Numbered from the stretch's first letter, positions 16,485-27,992 are shown. The stretch: DNA of 64,000 nucleotides from Thalassobacillus cyri (GCF_900107755.1 NZ_FNQR01000005.1:62001-126000), one strand, 5' to 3'. Program-made: numbers and translations. Notes: generated by a model not told the origin, from the letters alone.

Positions 16485-17114
16485 TTGTCCGGGTCTCAAA
16501 CAGTAAAGGTATATGAAGAAGTATTACACCAAATAAAAATGTATATTGAACAACACCAGCTAGGCCCTGGAGACAAACTTCCCTCTGAACGCGAATTGAG
16601 TGAGCTTCTGAATGTCGGTCGTTCTTCTATCAGGGAAGCCTTTCGCGCTTTGGAACTGTTAGGGTTGATTGAAACCAGAAGGGGCGAAGGTACCTTTATG
16701 CGTAACTACCGGCCGTATCATATGGTGGAACTGCTATCGACCTTTATATTGCATGAGGCCAGGACTAAAGAAGAATTAGCCACGGCTAAGATGATGCTCG
16801 AAATTGAAGTCACCCACCAGGTGATGGCAGACTTGGAACAAGATCATATAGAAGATCTGAATAAGATTTTAAGTGATTATGAGCAAAATAAAGCGATGCT
16901 GCACCATGCTTTTTTTCAATATTTGTTTGAGTTATCAGGTAATGAATTATTGAATCGAATGTGGCAGTTGATTGATGGATTTGCCAATACGGTACATGAG
17001 TTCAATTTCCAGGCATCCTTTTACCATAATGTGACCGAGGGAATGGAGAAGAAAAATCTCCACGGCTTTAGGAGCTGGTATGAAAAAGAGCTTAATTTGT
17101 CGAATGAAAATTGA
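16485..17114 (+). CDS. GntR family (FadR-like) transcriptional regulator
   Basis: The 209-residue product has an N-terminal GntR winged helix (about 8-75, with GDKLPSERELSELLNVGRSSIREA and the ETRRGEGTF wing) and an all-helical FCD-type effector domain. The start is TTG after AAAGGGG. It sits between the malic enzyme and accD, and a matching palindrome lies in the upstream promoter region. It is likely to control malic enzyme and fatty-acid precursor supply. The effector is unknown; an acyl-CoA or organic acid is possible by family analogy. Confidence 0.88.
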   Translation: MSGSQTVKVYEEVLHQIKMYIEQHQLGPGDKLPSERELSELLNVGRSSIREAFRALELLGLIETRRGEGTFMRNYRPYHMVELLSTFILHEARTKEELATAKMMLEIEVTHQVMADLEQDHIEDLNKILSDYEQNKAMLHHAFFQYLFELSGNELLNRMWQLIDGFANTVHEFNFQASFYHNVTEGMEKKNLHGFRSWYEKELNLSNEN

Positions 17115-17192
17115 CATAGAACGACAAATTTTTTGAGCGTTTTCCGCTACATTGGATTAAAGAAGTTTTGTCCCAAAGGAGGAATAGCCTTG

Positions 17193-18053
17193 ATGCTTAG
17201 AGATATATTTAACAAAAAACGCAAGTACGCATCCATCCCAAGCCAGGAAGGGAAACAGGAAGTACCTGAAGGGGTGATGCAAAAATGTCCAAGATGCAAC
17301 AAAATATATTATCGGAAAGAATTAGAAAGAAATTTGAATGTCTGTCCTCATTGTGACCATCATCACCAGCAAAACGCGTATGAAAGAATCGAAAGTCTTT
17401 TTGAGAAGGATTCCTTCGAAGAATGGGACAAGTATATGGTGTCCACCAACCCTCTGGGCTTTCCTGAATACGAAGCTAAGCTTGAAAAGGACCGCAAAAA
17501 GACAGGTTTGAATGAAGCGGTTGTTACAGGGAAAGGAAAGGTTGGAAATTATGAAACAGCTGTCGCTGTCATGGATGCCCGGTTCCGTATGGGCAGTATG
17601 GGATCGGTAGTTGGTGAAAAAATTGCCAATGCAATCGAACAGGCTCGCAAAGAAAAAATCCCTTTTATTATTTTCACTGCATCAGGTGGAGCCAGAATGC
17701 AGGAGGGCGTGCTGAGTTTAATGCAAATGACAAAGACATCTGTCGCTATTCAAAGGCTCCATGCTGATGGCGGTCTGATGATTTCAGTCATGACTCACCC
17801 GACCACAGGTGGAGTATCTGCCAGTTTTGCTTCTCTTGGGGATTTTAACTTCGCGGAACCTGGCGCATTGATCGGATTTGCTGGCAGAAGAATTATTGAG
17901 CAAACCATCCGTGAAAAACTGCCCGAAGATTTTCAAACGGCAGAATTTTTGTTGAAGCACGGTCAATTAGATGGTGTGATTCACCGTCATGAACTTAAAA
18001 GTAAGTTAGCAACTATTTTAAGTATTCATCAACCGGGAGGTGAAATTTCGTGA
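17193..18053 (+). CDS. accD: Acetyl-CoA carboxylase carboxyltransferase subunit beta
   Basis: With AccA this subunit transfers the carboxyl group from carboxybiotin to acetyl-CoA, making malonyl-CoA for fatty acid synthesis. The 286-residue protein has a four-Cys zinc finger (CPRC...CPHC, residues about 31-53) and a crotonase-fold carboxyltransferase core with [12 protein letters not shown] and [12 protein letters not shown]. The ATG giving [14 protein letters not shown] has AAAGGAGGA at good spacing. An upstream extension of the frame lacks a ribosome site. Its stop overlaps the accA start by 4 bases. Confidence 0.95.
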   Translation: MLRDIFNKKRKYASIPSQEGKQEVPEGVMQKCPRCNKIYYRKELERNLNVCPHCDHHHQQNAYERIESLFEKDSFEEWDKYMVSTNPLGFPEYEAKLEKDRKKTGLNEAVVTGKGKVGNYETAVAVMDARFRMGSMGSVVGEKIANAIEQARKEKIPFIIFTASGGARMQEGVLSLMQMTKTSVAIQRLHADGGLMISVMTHPTTGGVSASFASLGDFNFAEPGALIGFAGRRIIEQTIREKLPEDFQTAEFLLKHGQLDGVIHRHELKSKLATILSIHQPGGEIS

Positions 18054-19012
18054 AACAAGTATTGGATTTTGAAAAACCGGTGGTCGAACTCAGAGGGAAA
18101 ATTGAAGAATTGAAAAGGCTCACAGAAGAAAGTGAAATGGATCTCAGTCAGGAGATCGAAACTTTAGAGCAGCGTCTGGAAAACCTGGAAGAGGACGTAT
18201 ACGATCGATTGACGCCTTGGAATCGGGTCCAATTAGCCAGGCACCCTGAGCGACCGACAACCTCGGAATATATCCATGCGATGTTCACGGATTTCATCGA
18301 ATTGCATGGCGACCGGTTATATGGAGATGATGAAGCGATCGTGGCAGGGATAGCTAAATATAAAGGTATGCCTGTTACAGTCATAGGACATCAGCGTGGG
18401 AAGGGTACAAAAGAAAACCTCCGTCGTAATTTTGGCATGCCTCATCCGGAAGGTTACCGTAAAGCATTGCGGCTCATGAAGCAGGCAAATAAATTCAATC
18501 GTCCGATTATCTGCTTTATTGATACGAAAGGCGCTTATCCTGGTAAAGCGGCAGAAGAACGAGGCCAGAGCGAGGCGATCGCACGTAATTTAATGGAAAT
18601 GGCCGGCCTTGAAGTTCCAATTATTTGTATTGTTATCGGGGAAGGTGGCAGCGGTGGTGCCCTGGCACTTGGTGTTGGTGACCATATCCATATGTTGGAA
18701 AACTCCACGTATTCGGTAATCTCTCCAGAAGGAGCGGCTGCTTTATTGTGGAAAGATTCAAACTTGGCGCAGCATGCAGCAGAGACGATGAAAATCACTT
18801 CCTATGATTTAAAAAAATTAGGGATTATCGACACAGTCATTACAGAAATACGAGGAGGAGCACACCGGGATATCGAAGCTCAGGCAGCTAACATCGATAA
18901 AGTGCTCCAAAAGTCTATGGACAGTTTAAAGAAGTTGAGTAAAGAAGAATTATTAGAAGCTCGATGGAAAAAATACAAGAAAATTGGAGATTATACAGAT
19001 CTTCCATTATAA
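18050..19012 (+). CDS. accA: Acetyl-CoA carboxylase carboxyltransferase subunit alpha
   Basis: AccA is the partner of AccD in the heterotetrameric carboxyltransferase. The 320-residue crotonase-fold protein has an N-terminal helical segment and the conserved [30 protein letters not shown] and [14 protein letters not shown] blocks. The start is GTG within the accD stop, with GGGAGGTG upstream, so translation is coupled. A terminator closes the operon. Confidence 0.96.
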   Translation: MKQVLDFEKPVVELRGKIEELKRLTEESEMDLSQEIETLEQRLENLEEDVYDRLTPWNRVQLARHPERPTTSEYIHAMFTDFIELHGDRLYGDDEAIVAGIAKYKGMPVTVIGHQRGKGTKENLRRNFGMPHPEGYRKALRLMKQANKFNRPIICFIDTKGAYPGKAAEERGQSEAIARNLMEMAGLEVPIICIVIGEGGSGGALALGVGDHIHMLENSTYSVISPEGAAALLWKDSNLAQHAAETMKITSYDLKKLGIIDTVITEIRGGAHRDIEAQAANIDKVLQKSMDSLKKLSKEELLEARWKKYKKIGDYTDLPL

Positions 19013-19036
19013 TTGAACTAGATTGCCTTATAGGGG

Positions 19037-19071
19037 AAAAGTCGCACTTTAGTATAAATGTGCGGCTTTTC
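19037..19071 (+). terminator. Terminator of the accDA operon
   Basis: An 11-bp stem AAAAGTCGCAC with GTGCGGCTTTT (one G-T pair) and a T-rich end. Confidence 0.8.
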
Positions 19072-19302
19072 GTATCTTTAGGGGTGGGTAGCGCTTTCAT
19101 TTACCATGGATTATTCTCTATGTGTCATCTTGTTTGCCAACCGCTTGTGCATCACGTATAATCTTTTTCGCAAACAGTCAAGCTTATTTGTGTAGGCTGC
19201 ATAAACATAAAATTGTCACAGAAACGATGTTGCTATTAGTTAAGTTTAGATTTATTTTGAGATAGGGAAAAAAGAAGCAATGGAACCTATAATAAGAGGT
19301 GA

Positions 19303-20268
<966 letters not shown>

Positions 20269-20325
20269 AGAAAAGCATAATTTGCCAGTACTAAAGTAAA
20301 GAAGCTTTTAATGAGGAGGAAAAAC

Positions 20326-22089
20326 ATGATTAGAAAGACAAAAATCGTATCGACGATTGGGCCAGCATCCGAAAAGGTAGAAACGTTGACCAAGCTGATT
20401 GAGGCTGGAATGAATGTAGCACGCCTTAACTTTTCACATGGGGATTTCGAAGAGCATGGCCAGCGGATTAAAAATATTCGTGAGGCAGCCGGGAAGACCA
20501 ATAAAAATATAGCGATCCTCTTGGATACGAAAGGTCCTGAAATTCGTACAGGCGTCATGCAAGGTGGCGGCGTGGAATTAGAACAGGGTGAGACCCTTTA
20601 CGTCAGTATGGATGAAATTGAAGGAACCAACGACCGCATTTCTGTAACCTATCCAGGCCTGATAGATGATGTCCATCAAGGTTCTAAAATCCTGTTGGAT
20701 GATGGTTTAATTGAACTTCAGGTGGAAGAAGTGAATAAAGAAAATAATGAAATCAAAACAACTGTCTTGAATTCCGGCTTGTTGAAAACGAAAAAAGGTG
20801 TCAACGTACCTAATGTCAGTGTCAACCTGCCTGGCATTACTGAAAAAGACGCTAAAGATATCGAATTTGGTATTGAACAGGATGTTGATTTCATTGCTGC
20901 ATCTTTTGTGCGCAGGGCTTCCGATGTACTGGAAATCAGAGAGCTTCTTGAAAAACACGATGCTACCCATATTCAAATCATCCCTAAAATTGAGAATCAA
21001 GAAGGGGTGGACAATATTGATGAAATTCTTGCTGCCAGTGATGGGCTGATGGTAGCCCGTGGGGATCTTGGCGTAGAAATTCCAGCGGAAGATGTCCCAT
21101 TGGTGCAAAAGAAATTGATTCGAAAATGCAATCAAGTCGGCAAACCGGTCATTACTGCGACGCAAATGCTGGATTCAATGGAACGTAACCCTCGTCCGAC
21201 ACGAGCAGAAGCATCAGATGTAGCTAACGCTATTTTTGATGGGACTGACGCTATTATGTTATCTGGCGAAACTGCAGCCGGTAATTACCCAGTTGAAGCT
21301 GTGCAAACGATGAATAATATTGCCAGGAAAACAGAAACAGGACTTGACTATAAAGCAATTCTCCAAGAACGTTCGAAAACGAGTGATTTGACGATTACGG
21401 ATGCTATCAGCCAATCCGTTACGCATACAGCAATTAACCTATCTGTTAATGCGGTTGTAGCACCAACAGAAAGCGGACATACGGCTCGAATGATATCGAA
21501 ATATCGCCCGCAGGCTCCCATTGTCGCTATCACTTCCAATGAACGTGTGCTGCGCCTGCTTTCACTGGTATGGGGTGTACATGGAGTACTAGGTAAAAGA
21601 GCGGCTACCACAGATGATATGTTGGGAGAAGCAATTGATCGCGGTCTTACTTCTGGCGTTGTCAAGCGTGGAGACCGTATCATCATTACCGCTGGCGTAC
21701 CAGTTGGAGAAAGTGGCACAACAAACTTGATGAAAGTTCATGTTATTGGTGACGTGTTAGCGAAGGGCCAGGGTATTGGTCAAAGCTCTGCTTACGGTAG
21801 AGCAGTTGTAGCTAAAAGCACCCAGGAAGCATTGGACAAAGTAGAAGAAGGCGATATTTTAGTCACTTATGGAACAGATAAAGATATGATGCCTGCAATA
21901 GAAAAAGCTGGTGGACTGATTACGCAGGAAGGCGGTTTGACGTCTCATGCTGCTGTAGTTGGATTGAGTATCGGGATACCAGTGATTGTTGGGGTTGAAG
22001 AGGCATTTGCTCTGATTAAAGACGGAGACGACCTGACCATCGATAGTTCACGTGGTGATATTTACAGCGGACACGCTGGAGTACTATAA
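20326..22089 (+). CDS. pyk: Pyruvate kinase with C-terminal PEP-utiliser domain
   Basis: Pyruvate kinase converts PEP and ADP to pyruvate and ATP. The 587-residue protein has the usual TIM-barrel and B-domain ([43 protein letters not shown]), plus the extra C-terminal PEP-utiliser-like domain seen in bacilli ([15 protein letters not shown], retaining a TSH motif). The ATG has GAGGAGG upstream. An upstream frame extension adds five residues without support. It is in an operon with pfkA. Confidence 0.97.
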   Translation: MIRKTKIVSTIGPASEKVETLTKLIEAGMNVARLNFSHGDFEEHGQRIKNIREAAGKTNKNIAILLDTKGPEIRTGVMQGGGVELEQGETLYVSMDEIEGTNDRISVTYPGLIDDVHQGSKILLDDGLIELQVEEVNKENNEIKTTVLNSGLLKTKKGVNVPNVSVNLPGITEKDAKDIEFGIEQDVDFIAASFVRRASDVLEIRELLEKHDATHIQIIPKIENQEGVDNIDEILAASDGLMVARGDLGVEIPAEDVPLVQKKLIRKCNQVGKPVITATQMLDSMERNPRPTRAEASDVANAIFDGTDAIMLSGETAAGNYPVEAVQTMNNIARKTETGLDYKAILQERSKTSDLTITDAISQSVTHTAINLSVNAVVAPTESGHTARMISKYRPQAPIVAITSNERVLRLLSLVWGVHGVLGKRAATTDDMLGEAIDRGLTSGVVKRGDRIIITAGVPVGESGTTNLMKVHVIGDVLAKGQGIGQSSAYGRAVVAKSTQEALDKVEEGDILVTYGTDKDMMPAIEKAGGLITQEGGLTSHAAVVGLSIGIPVIVGVEEAFALIKDGDDLTIDSSRGDIYSGHAGVL

Positions 22090-22097
22090 ATATCATG

Positions 22098-22143
22098 AAG
22101 GATGATACTGCAGAACGTGAGCAGTATCATCCTTTTCTTTTTG
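22098..22143 (+). terminator. Terminator of pfkA-pyk
   Basis: A 14-bp stem AAGGATGATACTGC/GCAGTATCATCCTT is followed by TTCTTTTT. Confidence 0.88.
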
Positions 22144-22202
22144 GTTTGGAGTCAGCTTATCGTATAATAGAGAAGAAGACTGAACAAGAAAGGATTATGC
22201 CA

Positions 22203-22595
22203 ATGTTTCGTTGGTTATTATTATTCATATTAGTAGTTCCGGCATTAGAAATCGGGTTGCTCGTGTGGGCGGGGAATATCATCGGGCCGTTATGGGTGGT
22301 CCTATTGATTATACTGACTGGTGTCATAGGGGCATGGCTGGCAAAACAACAAGGATTGGAAACGATCAATAATTTCCGGCAATCTATGGCGAATGGCCAA
22401 GTGCCTCAAGATGCACTTCTGGATGGGGCCTGCATACTGGTAGGCGGAGCTGTACTGCTTACACCAGGATTTATCACAGATGCAATCGGCTTCCTTTTAT
22501 TACTACCACCAACGCGTCTTCCGATTAAACGTTTGATCCGCAAATTGATTAAAAGGATGATGGATCGTGGGACCATCACGATATACCCAAAGTGA
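22203..22595 (+). CDS. fxsA: FxsA family membrane protein
   Basis: This 130-residue FxsA homologue is an inner-membrane protein with three hydrophobic segments (about residues 2-21, 26-45 and 72-96) and a basic C-terminal tail. E. coli FxsA relieves phage T7 exclusion by F. The native role in bacilli is unknown. The AAGAAAGG ribosome site is 9 bases from this ATG and 3 bases from one two codons earlier. The frame runs upstream through the pyk terminator and is not coding there. A TTGGTT-16-TATAAT promoter may start at 22141. Confidence 0.88.
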   Translation: MFRWLLLFILVVPALEIGLLVWAGNIIGPLWVVLLIILTGVIGAWLAKQQGLETINNFRQSMANGQVPQDALLDGACILVGGAVLLTPGFITDAIGFLLLLPPTRLPIKRLIRKLIKRMMDRGTITIYPK

Positions 22596-22671
22596 TTGCT
22601 ATGCTAAATCACTAGTAGCGAGTACAAAAAGTTATAAGGTTTATTTATAAGGTAAGACTTTTTAAGCATTC

Positions 22672-23793
22672 TCAGGAACTTTCTTTATGTTCATTAATGT
22701 ACCGCCAAATTTCCTGGAAAACACCTGCCTGATAAAGCGTATGGAGAATGACCAGTGTTACAGGACCGATAATCAGCCCGGAAAATCCGAACAACTGAAA
22801 GCCGGCAAACAATGCGATCAGTGTCAACAGCGGATCCAAACCGATATTTGTGGAAAGTATTTTCGGTTCTATCATCTGACGTTGAATGATTACCAGCATG
22901 TAAAGTAGAGACAGACTGATTGTTAAAAAATGGTTGCCGGTTACAAACATATAAATGATCCATGGAATGAATATAAGTCCAGTCCCAAGATAAGGCATTA
23001 AATCAACGACGCTAGTCAGCAGTGCAATGGTGAGAGCATGTTCAACATTTAAAAGAAGTAAACCGATTAATACTGTTATTCCGGTGATAGAAATCAAGAT
23101 TACTTGTGCTCTGAAGAAGCCGAATAAAGCCTGCTTTAATCCCTGCAGAACTTCAGAGAAAGAAGATACTACTTTGGTTGGCAAGTTCTTAGATAGCTTG
23201 TACGAAAATTTGTTCCAGTCTTTACTGATGAAAAATGTACCTAACAAGGAAAAAATTAAAACAGAAACATAGTTTGGCAATTCTTTTAGCACAAGTGGAA
23301 TGCGTTGAAGTAAGTCTTGTAGTATTGCAGCCCCCTGATGTGCGGTTTTTTCTCCAAGATCTTGAATATTACTTGTAATGGCATCTTGCTGAGAGGGATC
23401 AAGTGTGCTAATTAAAGAGAGCAGCCGTTGATAAAGTGGAATAATAGTGGAAGAGATGAATAGTTGAATATAATTTACAAGGGATTTGAAATGTTCCGGT
23501 ACTTCTGCCGCCAGATAGGTAGTTCCGTTTGCAATTTCTACCACCAGTAAAATCAGCATTCCAATGAATATACCAGCGATCAGAAGGATAACACTAAATA
23601 CCGACATTCCTCTTGGCAAATGGAGTCGCTGATGAAGAAAATTAACAATCGGATTCATAAGGAATGCAAGGCCAAAAGCAATCAAAAATGGATAAGCATA
23701 TTGAAATACATAATAGGCAAGCATGAGAGAGAACGATATAATCGACAAAACGATTAAAAAGCGAAATAATTTATTTAGGGATGACATGTCCAT
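22672..23793 (-). CDS. ytvI: Sporulation membrane protein YtvI (AI-2E transporter family)
   Basis: This 373-residue multi-pass protein belongs to the AI-2E/PerM family. About eight hydrophobic segments flank a helical extracytoplasmic region (residues about 85-200). The conserved C-terminal block includes LMPYLGTGLIFIPW and GLIIGPVTLVILHTLY. YtvI is annotated as a sporulation membrane protein in B. subtilis and has the same neighbours there. AGGAAGGA lies 8 bases before the ATG. It is convergent with fxsA. Confidence 0.9.
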   Translation of the reverse strand: MDMSSLNKLFRFLIVLSIISFSLMLAYYVFQYAYPFLIAFGLAFLMNPIVNFLHQRLHLPRGMSVFSVILLIAGIFIGMLILLVVEIANGTTYLAAEVPEHFKSLVNYIQLFISSTIIPLYQRLLSLISTLDPSQQDAITSNIQDLGEKTAHQGAAILQDLLQRIPLVLKELPNYVSVLIFSLLGTFFISKDWNKFSYKLSKNLPTKVVSSFSEVLQGLKQALFGFFRAQVILISITGITVLIGLLLLNVEHALTIALLTSVVDLMPYLGTGLIFIPWIIYMFVTGNHFLTISLSLLYMLVIIQRQMIEPKILSTNIGLDPLLTLIALFAGFQLFGFSGLIIGPVTLVILHTLYQAGVFQEIWRYINEHKESS

Positions 23794-23920
23794 ATTTATG
23801 ATCCTTCCTTGTAATAATAAGCCTCAAATCAAGCTTTCAACCAGGTCTATTACCATACTTATTCTTAATTGTGATAGGATATAATAAGAGTCTTTCACCC
23901 GGAGACAAAATATTGGTAAA

Positions 23921-24133
23921 TATCATTCCATCTACGACTTCTTGCTGGTCCTTCTAATACTTAAGTTCTCTTCCTCTGAATAAAAGCATATTCCCTTTCT
24001 TTGAAGCTAAGGGAATGAATATCGAAATAACCATCATAATAATAGCTGTCCTGTTTCCTATAGCTGTTCATGGAAATCTTGCAGTGGTGTTTTCAGTGGA
24101 ATTGCCGTAGGTTTGTTGATTGGAACGGGGACA
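23921..24133 (+). pseudogene. ytwI: Decayed ytwI (DUF441 membrane protein) remnant
   Basis: Three out-of-phase fragments resemble successive parts of the DUF441 protein YtwI. The first is a hydrophobic YDFLLVLLILKFSS stretch. The second is IFPFFEAKGMNIEITIII followed by AVLFPIA, matching the family KGINWGVTxITIAVLVPIA block. The third, after a frameshift and an apparent internal deletion, is FSGIAVGLLIGTG, matching the family C-terminal GVAVGPLIGAG. About half of the expected 150 codons are missing and stops interrupt every frame. The location between ytvI and citZ is where ytwI sits in B. subtilis. The remaining gap up to citZ holds the citZ promoter. Confidence 0.72.
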
Positions 24134-24278
24134 CGCAAATCGTCATGCGAGCGGTCGAATATTTACTCAGGTTTGTATGAAAATTCAAAACGTTACATAG
24201 ATAAACACCATCGATGACAATTGGATTTCGCTAAAATACATAAAAATGATAAAATCTATTCAAATTAACCGGTTTCAA

Positions 24279-24307
24279 TTCACATATTTTTTAGAATGTT
24301 TTATAAT
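24279..24307 (+). promoter_or_regulatory. Sigma-A promoter of citZ
   Basis: TTCACA, a 17-base spacer and a perfect TATAAT lie about 110 bases before citZ. They leave a leader long enough for regulatory sites. Confidence 0.75.
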
Positions 24308-24349
24308 TGGCAGTGGGGATGATTTCCTATTCACATTAAAAGCTTGTTG

Positions 24350-24363
24350 GTAAAGCGTTTTCT
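24350..24363 (+). promoter_or_regulatory. Candidate cre site (CcpA) in the citZ leader
   Basis: GTAAAGCGTTTTCT matches 11 of 14 positions of the cre consensus TGAAANCGNTWWCA. It lies 43 bases downstream of the -10 box, a position where bound CcpA would block elongation. citZ of B. subtilis is catabolite repressed. Confidence 0.5.
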
Positions 24364-24415
24364 CGAATAAATGTATATTTAGAAAGCGTCATCAAAAATA
24401 AAGGAGAGAATGGGT

Positions 24416-25531
24416 ATGACAGCAACTAAAGGTCTAGAAGGTATTATTGCAACACAATCATCAATCAGTTCTATCATCGATGATCAACTGACATATGTCG
24501 GCTATGATATTGATGATTTAGCAGAAAATTCGAGTTTTGAGGAAGTTATTTATTTATTATGGAATCAAAAGTTACCTAATGAGCAAGAACTTAAATCATT
24601 CAAAGAGGATCTTGCTTCCAACATGGAGCTACCTAATGAAGTTATCGATCATCTGAAATCGTACGATTTATCTACTGTCCATCCAATGGCAGCACTTCGC
24701 ACGGCCGTATCCATGCTTGGCCTTTATGATTCAGAGGCAGATGAAATGGAAGAAGGGGCAAATAAACGTAAGGCTGTACGTTTACAGGCTAAAATCCCTA
24801 CCATCGTTACTGCGTTTGCGCGTCTTCGTAAAGGACAAGATCCTATCAGCCCGAAGAAAGAGTTGAGCTTCGCAGCGAATTTCCTTTACATGCTTAACGG
24901 TAAAGAACCTGAGGATATTGAGGTGGAAGCATTTAATAAAGCACTTGTTCTACATGCTGACCACGAATTGAACGCCTCTACTTTTACAGCACGTGTCTGT
25001 GTGGCCACATTATCTGATGTGTATTCCGGAGTTACGGCTGCAATCGGAGCGTTGAAAGGACCTCTTCACGGCGGAGCAAACGAACGTGTAATGAAGATGC
25101 TTACTGAAATTGGTGAAGTGGACAACGCTGTTCCATATATCAAAGAAAAACTAGCCAACAAAGAAAAAATCATGGGTATGGGGCACCGCGTTTACCAAAA
25201 AGGCGATCCGCGCGCAAAATTTTTGAAAGAGATGTCCAAAGAATTGACTAAATTGACTGGTCACTCTAAATATTATGAGATGTCTATTAAAATCGAAGAT
25301 TACATCAAAGAGGAAAAAGGCCTGCCTGCCAACGTGGATTTCTATTCTGCTTCTGTCTATCACAGCCTGGGAGTGGATCATGACCTATTCACACCAATCT
25401 TCGCAGTGAGTCGTGTTTCCGGATGGCTGGCCCATATTCTTGAGCAATATGACAACAATCGCCTGATTCGTCCTCGTGCTGAATATGTAGGTCCGAAAGG
25501 TCAAACATATAAATCACTGGACCAGCGATAA
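24416..25531 (+). CDS. citZ: Citrate synthase
   Basis: Citrate synthase condenses acetyl-CoA with oxaloacetate at TCA cycle entry. The 371-residue type II-like small form has the catalytic His in HGGANERVM and the conserved MGHRVYQKGDPRA block, with the Asp in the VDFYSASVYHSLG region. The ATG chosen gives MTATKGLEG, as in B. subtilis CitZ, and has the better ribosome spacing than an ATG two codons earlier. It heads the citZ-icd-mdh cluster. Confidence 0.96.
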   Translation: MTATKGLEGIIATQSSISSIIDDQLTYVGYDIDDLAENSSFEEVIYLLWNQKLPNEQELKSFKEDLASNMELPNEVIDHLKSYDLSTVHPMAALRTAVSMLGLYDSEADEMEEGANKRKAVRLQAKIPTIVTAFARLRKGQDPISPKKELSFAANFLYMLNGKEPEDIEVEAFNKALVLHADHELNASTFTARVCVATLSDVYSGVTAAIGALKGPLHGGANERVMKMLTEIGEVDNAVPYIKEKLANKEKIMGMGHRVYQKGDPRAKFLKEMSKELTKLTGHSKYYEMSIKIEDYIKEEKGLPANVDFYSASVYHSLGVDHDLFTPIFAVSRVSGWLAHILEQYDNNRLIRPRAEYVGPKGQTYKSLDQR

Positions 25532-25557
25532 TTAGAAAGTTATAATTTTTTAGCAGG

Positions 25558-25588
25558 AAGGGAGTCATAAAGAGAAGACTCCCTTTAC
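25558..25588 (+). terminator. Hairpin between citZ and icd
   Basis: A perfect 9-bp stem AAGGGAGTC/GACTCCCTT is followed only by TTTA, so termination would be partial. It may set the citZ to icd ratio or stabilise the citZ mRNA end. Confidence 0.6.
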
Positions 25589-25685
25589 CCGTGGATTCAT
25601 ATGGCTATTCCTTTTTATTAATCTTTATTTATCGTATGATAATTATGTAATCCACATACCAACAACACATTAGGAGGTAATGAGA

Positions 25686-26957
25686 TTGACACAAGCTGAA
25701 AAAATCACAGTAGAAAATGGAGTACTAAACGTACCCGATCGTCCGGTAATCCCATTCATTGAAGGTGACGGAATTGGCCCTGATATCTGGGCAGCTGCAA
25801 GCCGTGTAATCGAGGCAGCAGTTGATAAAGCGTATAACGGAGAAAAAAGTATCGAATGGAAAGAAGTTTTAGCTGGTCAAAAGGCTTATGATAAGTCTGG
25901 CGAATGGCTGCCTTCTGAAACGTTAGATACAATCCGTGACTATAAAATTGCCATCAAAGGCCCTTTGACAACACCAATCGGGGGTGGTATCCGCTCATTG
26001 AACGTTGCACTTCGTCAAGAACTTGACTTGTTCACTTGTTTACGCCCAGTACGTTGGTTCACAGGTGTACCATCCCCTGTTAAGCATCCGGAAGATACAG
26101 ACATGGTCATTTTCCGTGAAAACACAGAAGATATTTATGCGGGTATCGAATGGCAAAAAGGTACACCGGAAGTGAAGAAAGTCATCGACTTCCTTCAAAA
26201 TGAAATGGGTGTACATAATATCCGTTTCCCTGAAACATCTGGTATCGGTGTCAAGCCTGTTTCAGAAGAAGGTACCAAGCGTATCGTCCGTGCAGCTATT
26301 GAGTATGCATTGAACGAAGGTCGCAAGAACGTTACTTTGGTACACAAAGGAAATATCATGAAGTTCACAGAAGGTGCCTTCAAAGCATGGGGATATGAAG
26401 TTGCGGAAGAAGAATTCGGCGATAAAGTATTCACATGGCGCCAATATGATGACATTGTAGAAAAAGATGGCAAAGATGCTGCAAACAAAGCACAAGACGA
26501 AGCAGAACAAGCAGGTAAGATTATCGTCAAAGATGCGATTGCCGACATCTTCCTTCAACAAATCCTGACTCGTCCAAAAGAATTTGACGTTGTAGCTACG
26601 ATGAACTTGAACGGAGATTACATTTCCGATGCACTTGCGGCACAAGTCGGTGGTATCGGTATTGCTCCCGGGGCAAACATCAACCAGGAAACTGGACATG
26701 CTATCTTTGAAGCGACACATGGTACTGCACCGAAGTATGCTGGACAAGATAAAGTCAACCCATCATCTGTCATCCTTTCTGGTGTCTTGATGCTTGAACA
26801 TCTGGAATGGAGAGAAGCAGCTAACTTGATTACCAAATCCATGGATAAGACTATCGGCAATAAAACAGTAACGTATGATTTCGCACGCATGATGGAAGGT
26901 GCTACAGAAGTTAAGACCTCTGAATTCGGCGATGCACTAATCAAAAATATGGACTAA
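25686..26957 (+). CDS. icd: NADP-dependent isocitrate dehydrogenase
   Basis: Icd converts isocitrate to 2-oxoglutarate with NADP reduction. The 423-residue product has the substrate loop with the regulatory Ser in [15 protein letters not shown], the [13 protein letters not shown] block and the NADP site near [11 protein letters not shown]. An ATG at 25680 is only 2 bases from AGGAGG, whereas the TTG chosen has 8-base spacing and gives [17 protein letters not shown], like the B. subtilis N-terminus. Confidence 0.96.
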   Translation: MTQAEKITVENGVLNVPDRPVIPFIEGDGIGPDIWAAASRVIEAAVDKAYNGEKSIEWKEVLAGQKAYDKSGEWLPSETLDTIRDYKIAIKGPLTTPIGGGIRSLNVALRQELDLFTCLRPVRWFTGVPSPVKHPEDTDMVIFRENTEDIYAGIEWQKGTPEVKKVIDFLQNEMGVHNIRFPETSGIGVKPVSEEGTKRIVRAAIEYALNEGRKNVTLVHKGNIMKFTEGAFKAWGYEVAEEEFGDKVFTWRQYDDIVEKDGKDAANKAQDEAEQAGKIIVKDAIADIFLQQILTRPKEFDVVATMNLNGDYISDALAAQVGGIGIAPGANINQETGHAIFEATHGTAPKYAGQDKVNPSSVILSGVLMLEHLEWREAANLITKSMDKTIGNKTVTYDFARMMEGATEVKTSEFGDALIKNMD

Positions 26958-26982
26958 TCAAGCGATAGGGAAGGGGATTTTT

Positions 26983-27921
26983 ATGGGAATCAAGCGTAAA
27001 AAGATCTCAGTTATTGGCGGTGGTTTTACAGGAGCTACGACAGCACTAATGTTAGCTCAGAAGGAACTTGGAGATGTAGTATTGGTAGATATTCCTGATA
27101 TGGAAGATCCAACTAAGGGAAAAGCGTTGGACATGCTTGAAGCAAGCCCGGTCCAGGGTTTTGACTCCAATATTATCGGTACAGCCAACTATGAAGATAC
27201 TAAAGAATCTGATTTAGTCATTATTACTGCTGGGATTGCTCGTAAGCCTGGTATGAGCCGTGACGATCTTGTAAGTACCAACTCTAAGATCATGAAGAGT
27301 GTTACAAAAGAAATCGTCAAGTACTCACCAGATTGCCTCATCGTCGTTCTGACGAACCCGGTTGATGCGATGACTTATTCTGTATTTCAAGAAGCTGGAT
27401 TCCCGAAAAACCGTGTCATCGGTCAATCCGGAGTGCTTGATACAGCACGCTTCCGTACTTTCGTAGCACAAGAATTGAATTTGTCTGTCAAAGACATTAC
27501 CGGTTTTGTGCTAGGCGGTCACGGTGATGATATGGTTCCATTAATCCGCTACTCTTTTGCAGGTGGTATCCCACTTGAGAAGCTGATCTCCAAAGATCGC
27601 CTCGATGCAATCGTAGAACGTACTAGAAAAGGCGGCGGTGAAATCGTCAACCTCCTAGGTAACGGAAGTGCTTATTATGCGCCAGCAGCATCTTTAGTAC
27701 AAATGGCTGAGGCTATTCTGAAGGATCAGCGCCGTGTTATTCCTTCGATTGCTTACTTAGAAGGTGAGTATGGCTACGAGGGTATTTATCTTGGTGTCCC
27801 AACCATCCTCGGCGGAAATGGGATTGAAGAAATAATCGAACTTGATTTGACAGAAGAAGAAAAAGCTCAATTAGATAAGTCAGCTGATTCTGTTAAAAAT
27901 GTACTGAATATATTACAATAA
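26983..27921 (+). CDS. mdh: Malate dehydrogenase
   Basis: Mdh catalyses NAD-dependent interconversion of malate and oxaloacetate. This 312-residue LDH-like form has the nucleotide loop [10 protein letters not shown], the specificity loop [12 protein letters not shown] with the Arg typical of malate use, and the catalytic His in [11 protein letters not shown]. It lies 25 bases after icd and completes the cluster. Confidence 0.97.
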   Translation: MGIKRKKISVIGGGFTGATTALMLAQKELGDVVLVDIPDMEDPTKGKALDMLEASPVQGFDSNIIGTANYEDTKESDLVIITAGIARKPGMSRDDLVSTNSKIMKSVTKEIVKYSPDCLIVVLTNPVDAMTYSVFQEAGFPKNRVIGQSGVLDTARFRTFVAQELNLSVKDITGFVLGGHGDDMVPLIRYSFAGGIPLEKLISKDRLDAIVERTRKGGGEIVNLLGNGSAYYAPAASLVQMAEAILKDQRRVIPSIAYLEGEYGYEGIYLGVPTILGGNGIEEIIELDLTEEEKAQLDKSADSVKNVLNILQ

Positions 27922-27935
27922 AAGATAAGGTTGAC

Positions 27936-27968
27936 GGGGATTCGGGGTTTTACCTCGAATCCCTTTTA
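27936..27968 (+). terminator. Terminator of citZ-icd-mdh
   Basis: The stem GGGATTCGGGG pairs with CCTCGAATCCC (slipped at the loop end), followed by TTTTAT. Confidence 0.8.
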
Positions 27969-27978
27969 TCAACATTCG

Positions 27979-27992
27979 AGAAAGCGTTTACA
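27979..27992 (+). promoter_or_regulatory. Strong cre-like site between mdh terminator and the MaoC gene
   Basis: AGAAAGCGTTTACA matches 13 of 14 positions of the cre consensus. It starts 11 bases after the terminator and ends 18 bases before the MaoC-like start codon. There is no room for a promoter between terminator and cre, so CcpA here could only act on read-through transcription. Confidence 0.6.

Noticed and set aside
19086-19099. cre-like sequence before pfkA
   Set aside because: It matches only about 11 of 14 positions and lacks the TG start; pfkA-pyk of B. subtilis is not a classic CcpA-repressed operon. Too weak to list.
22095-22202. Upstream extension of the fxsA frame
   Set aside because: It covers the pyk terminator and a possible promoter; the FxsA family begins at MFRWLLLF-like residues.
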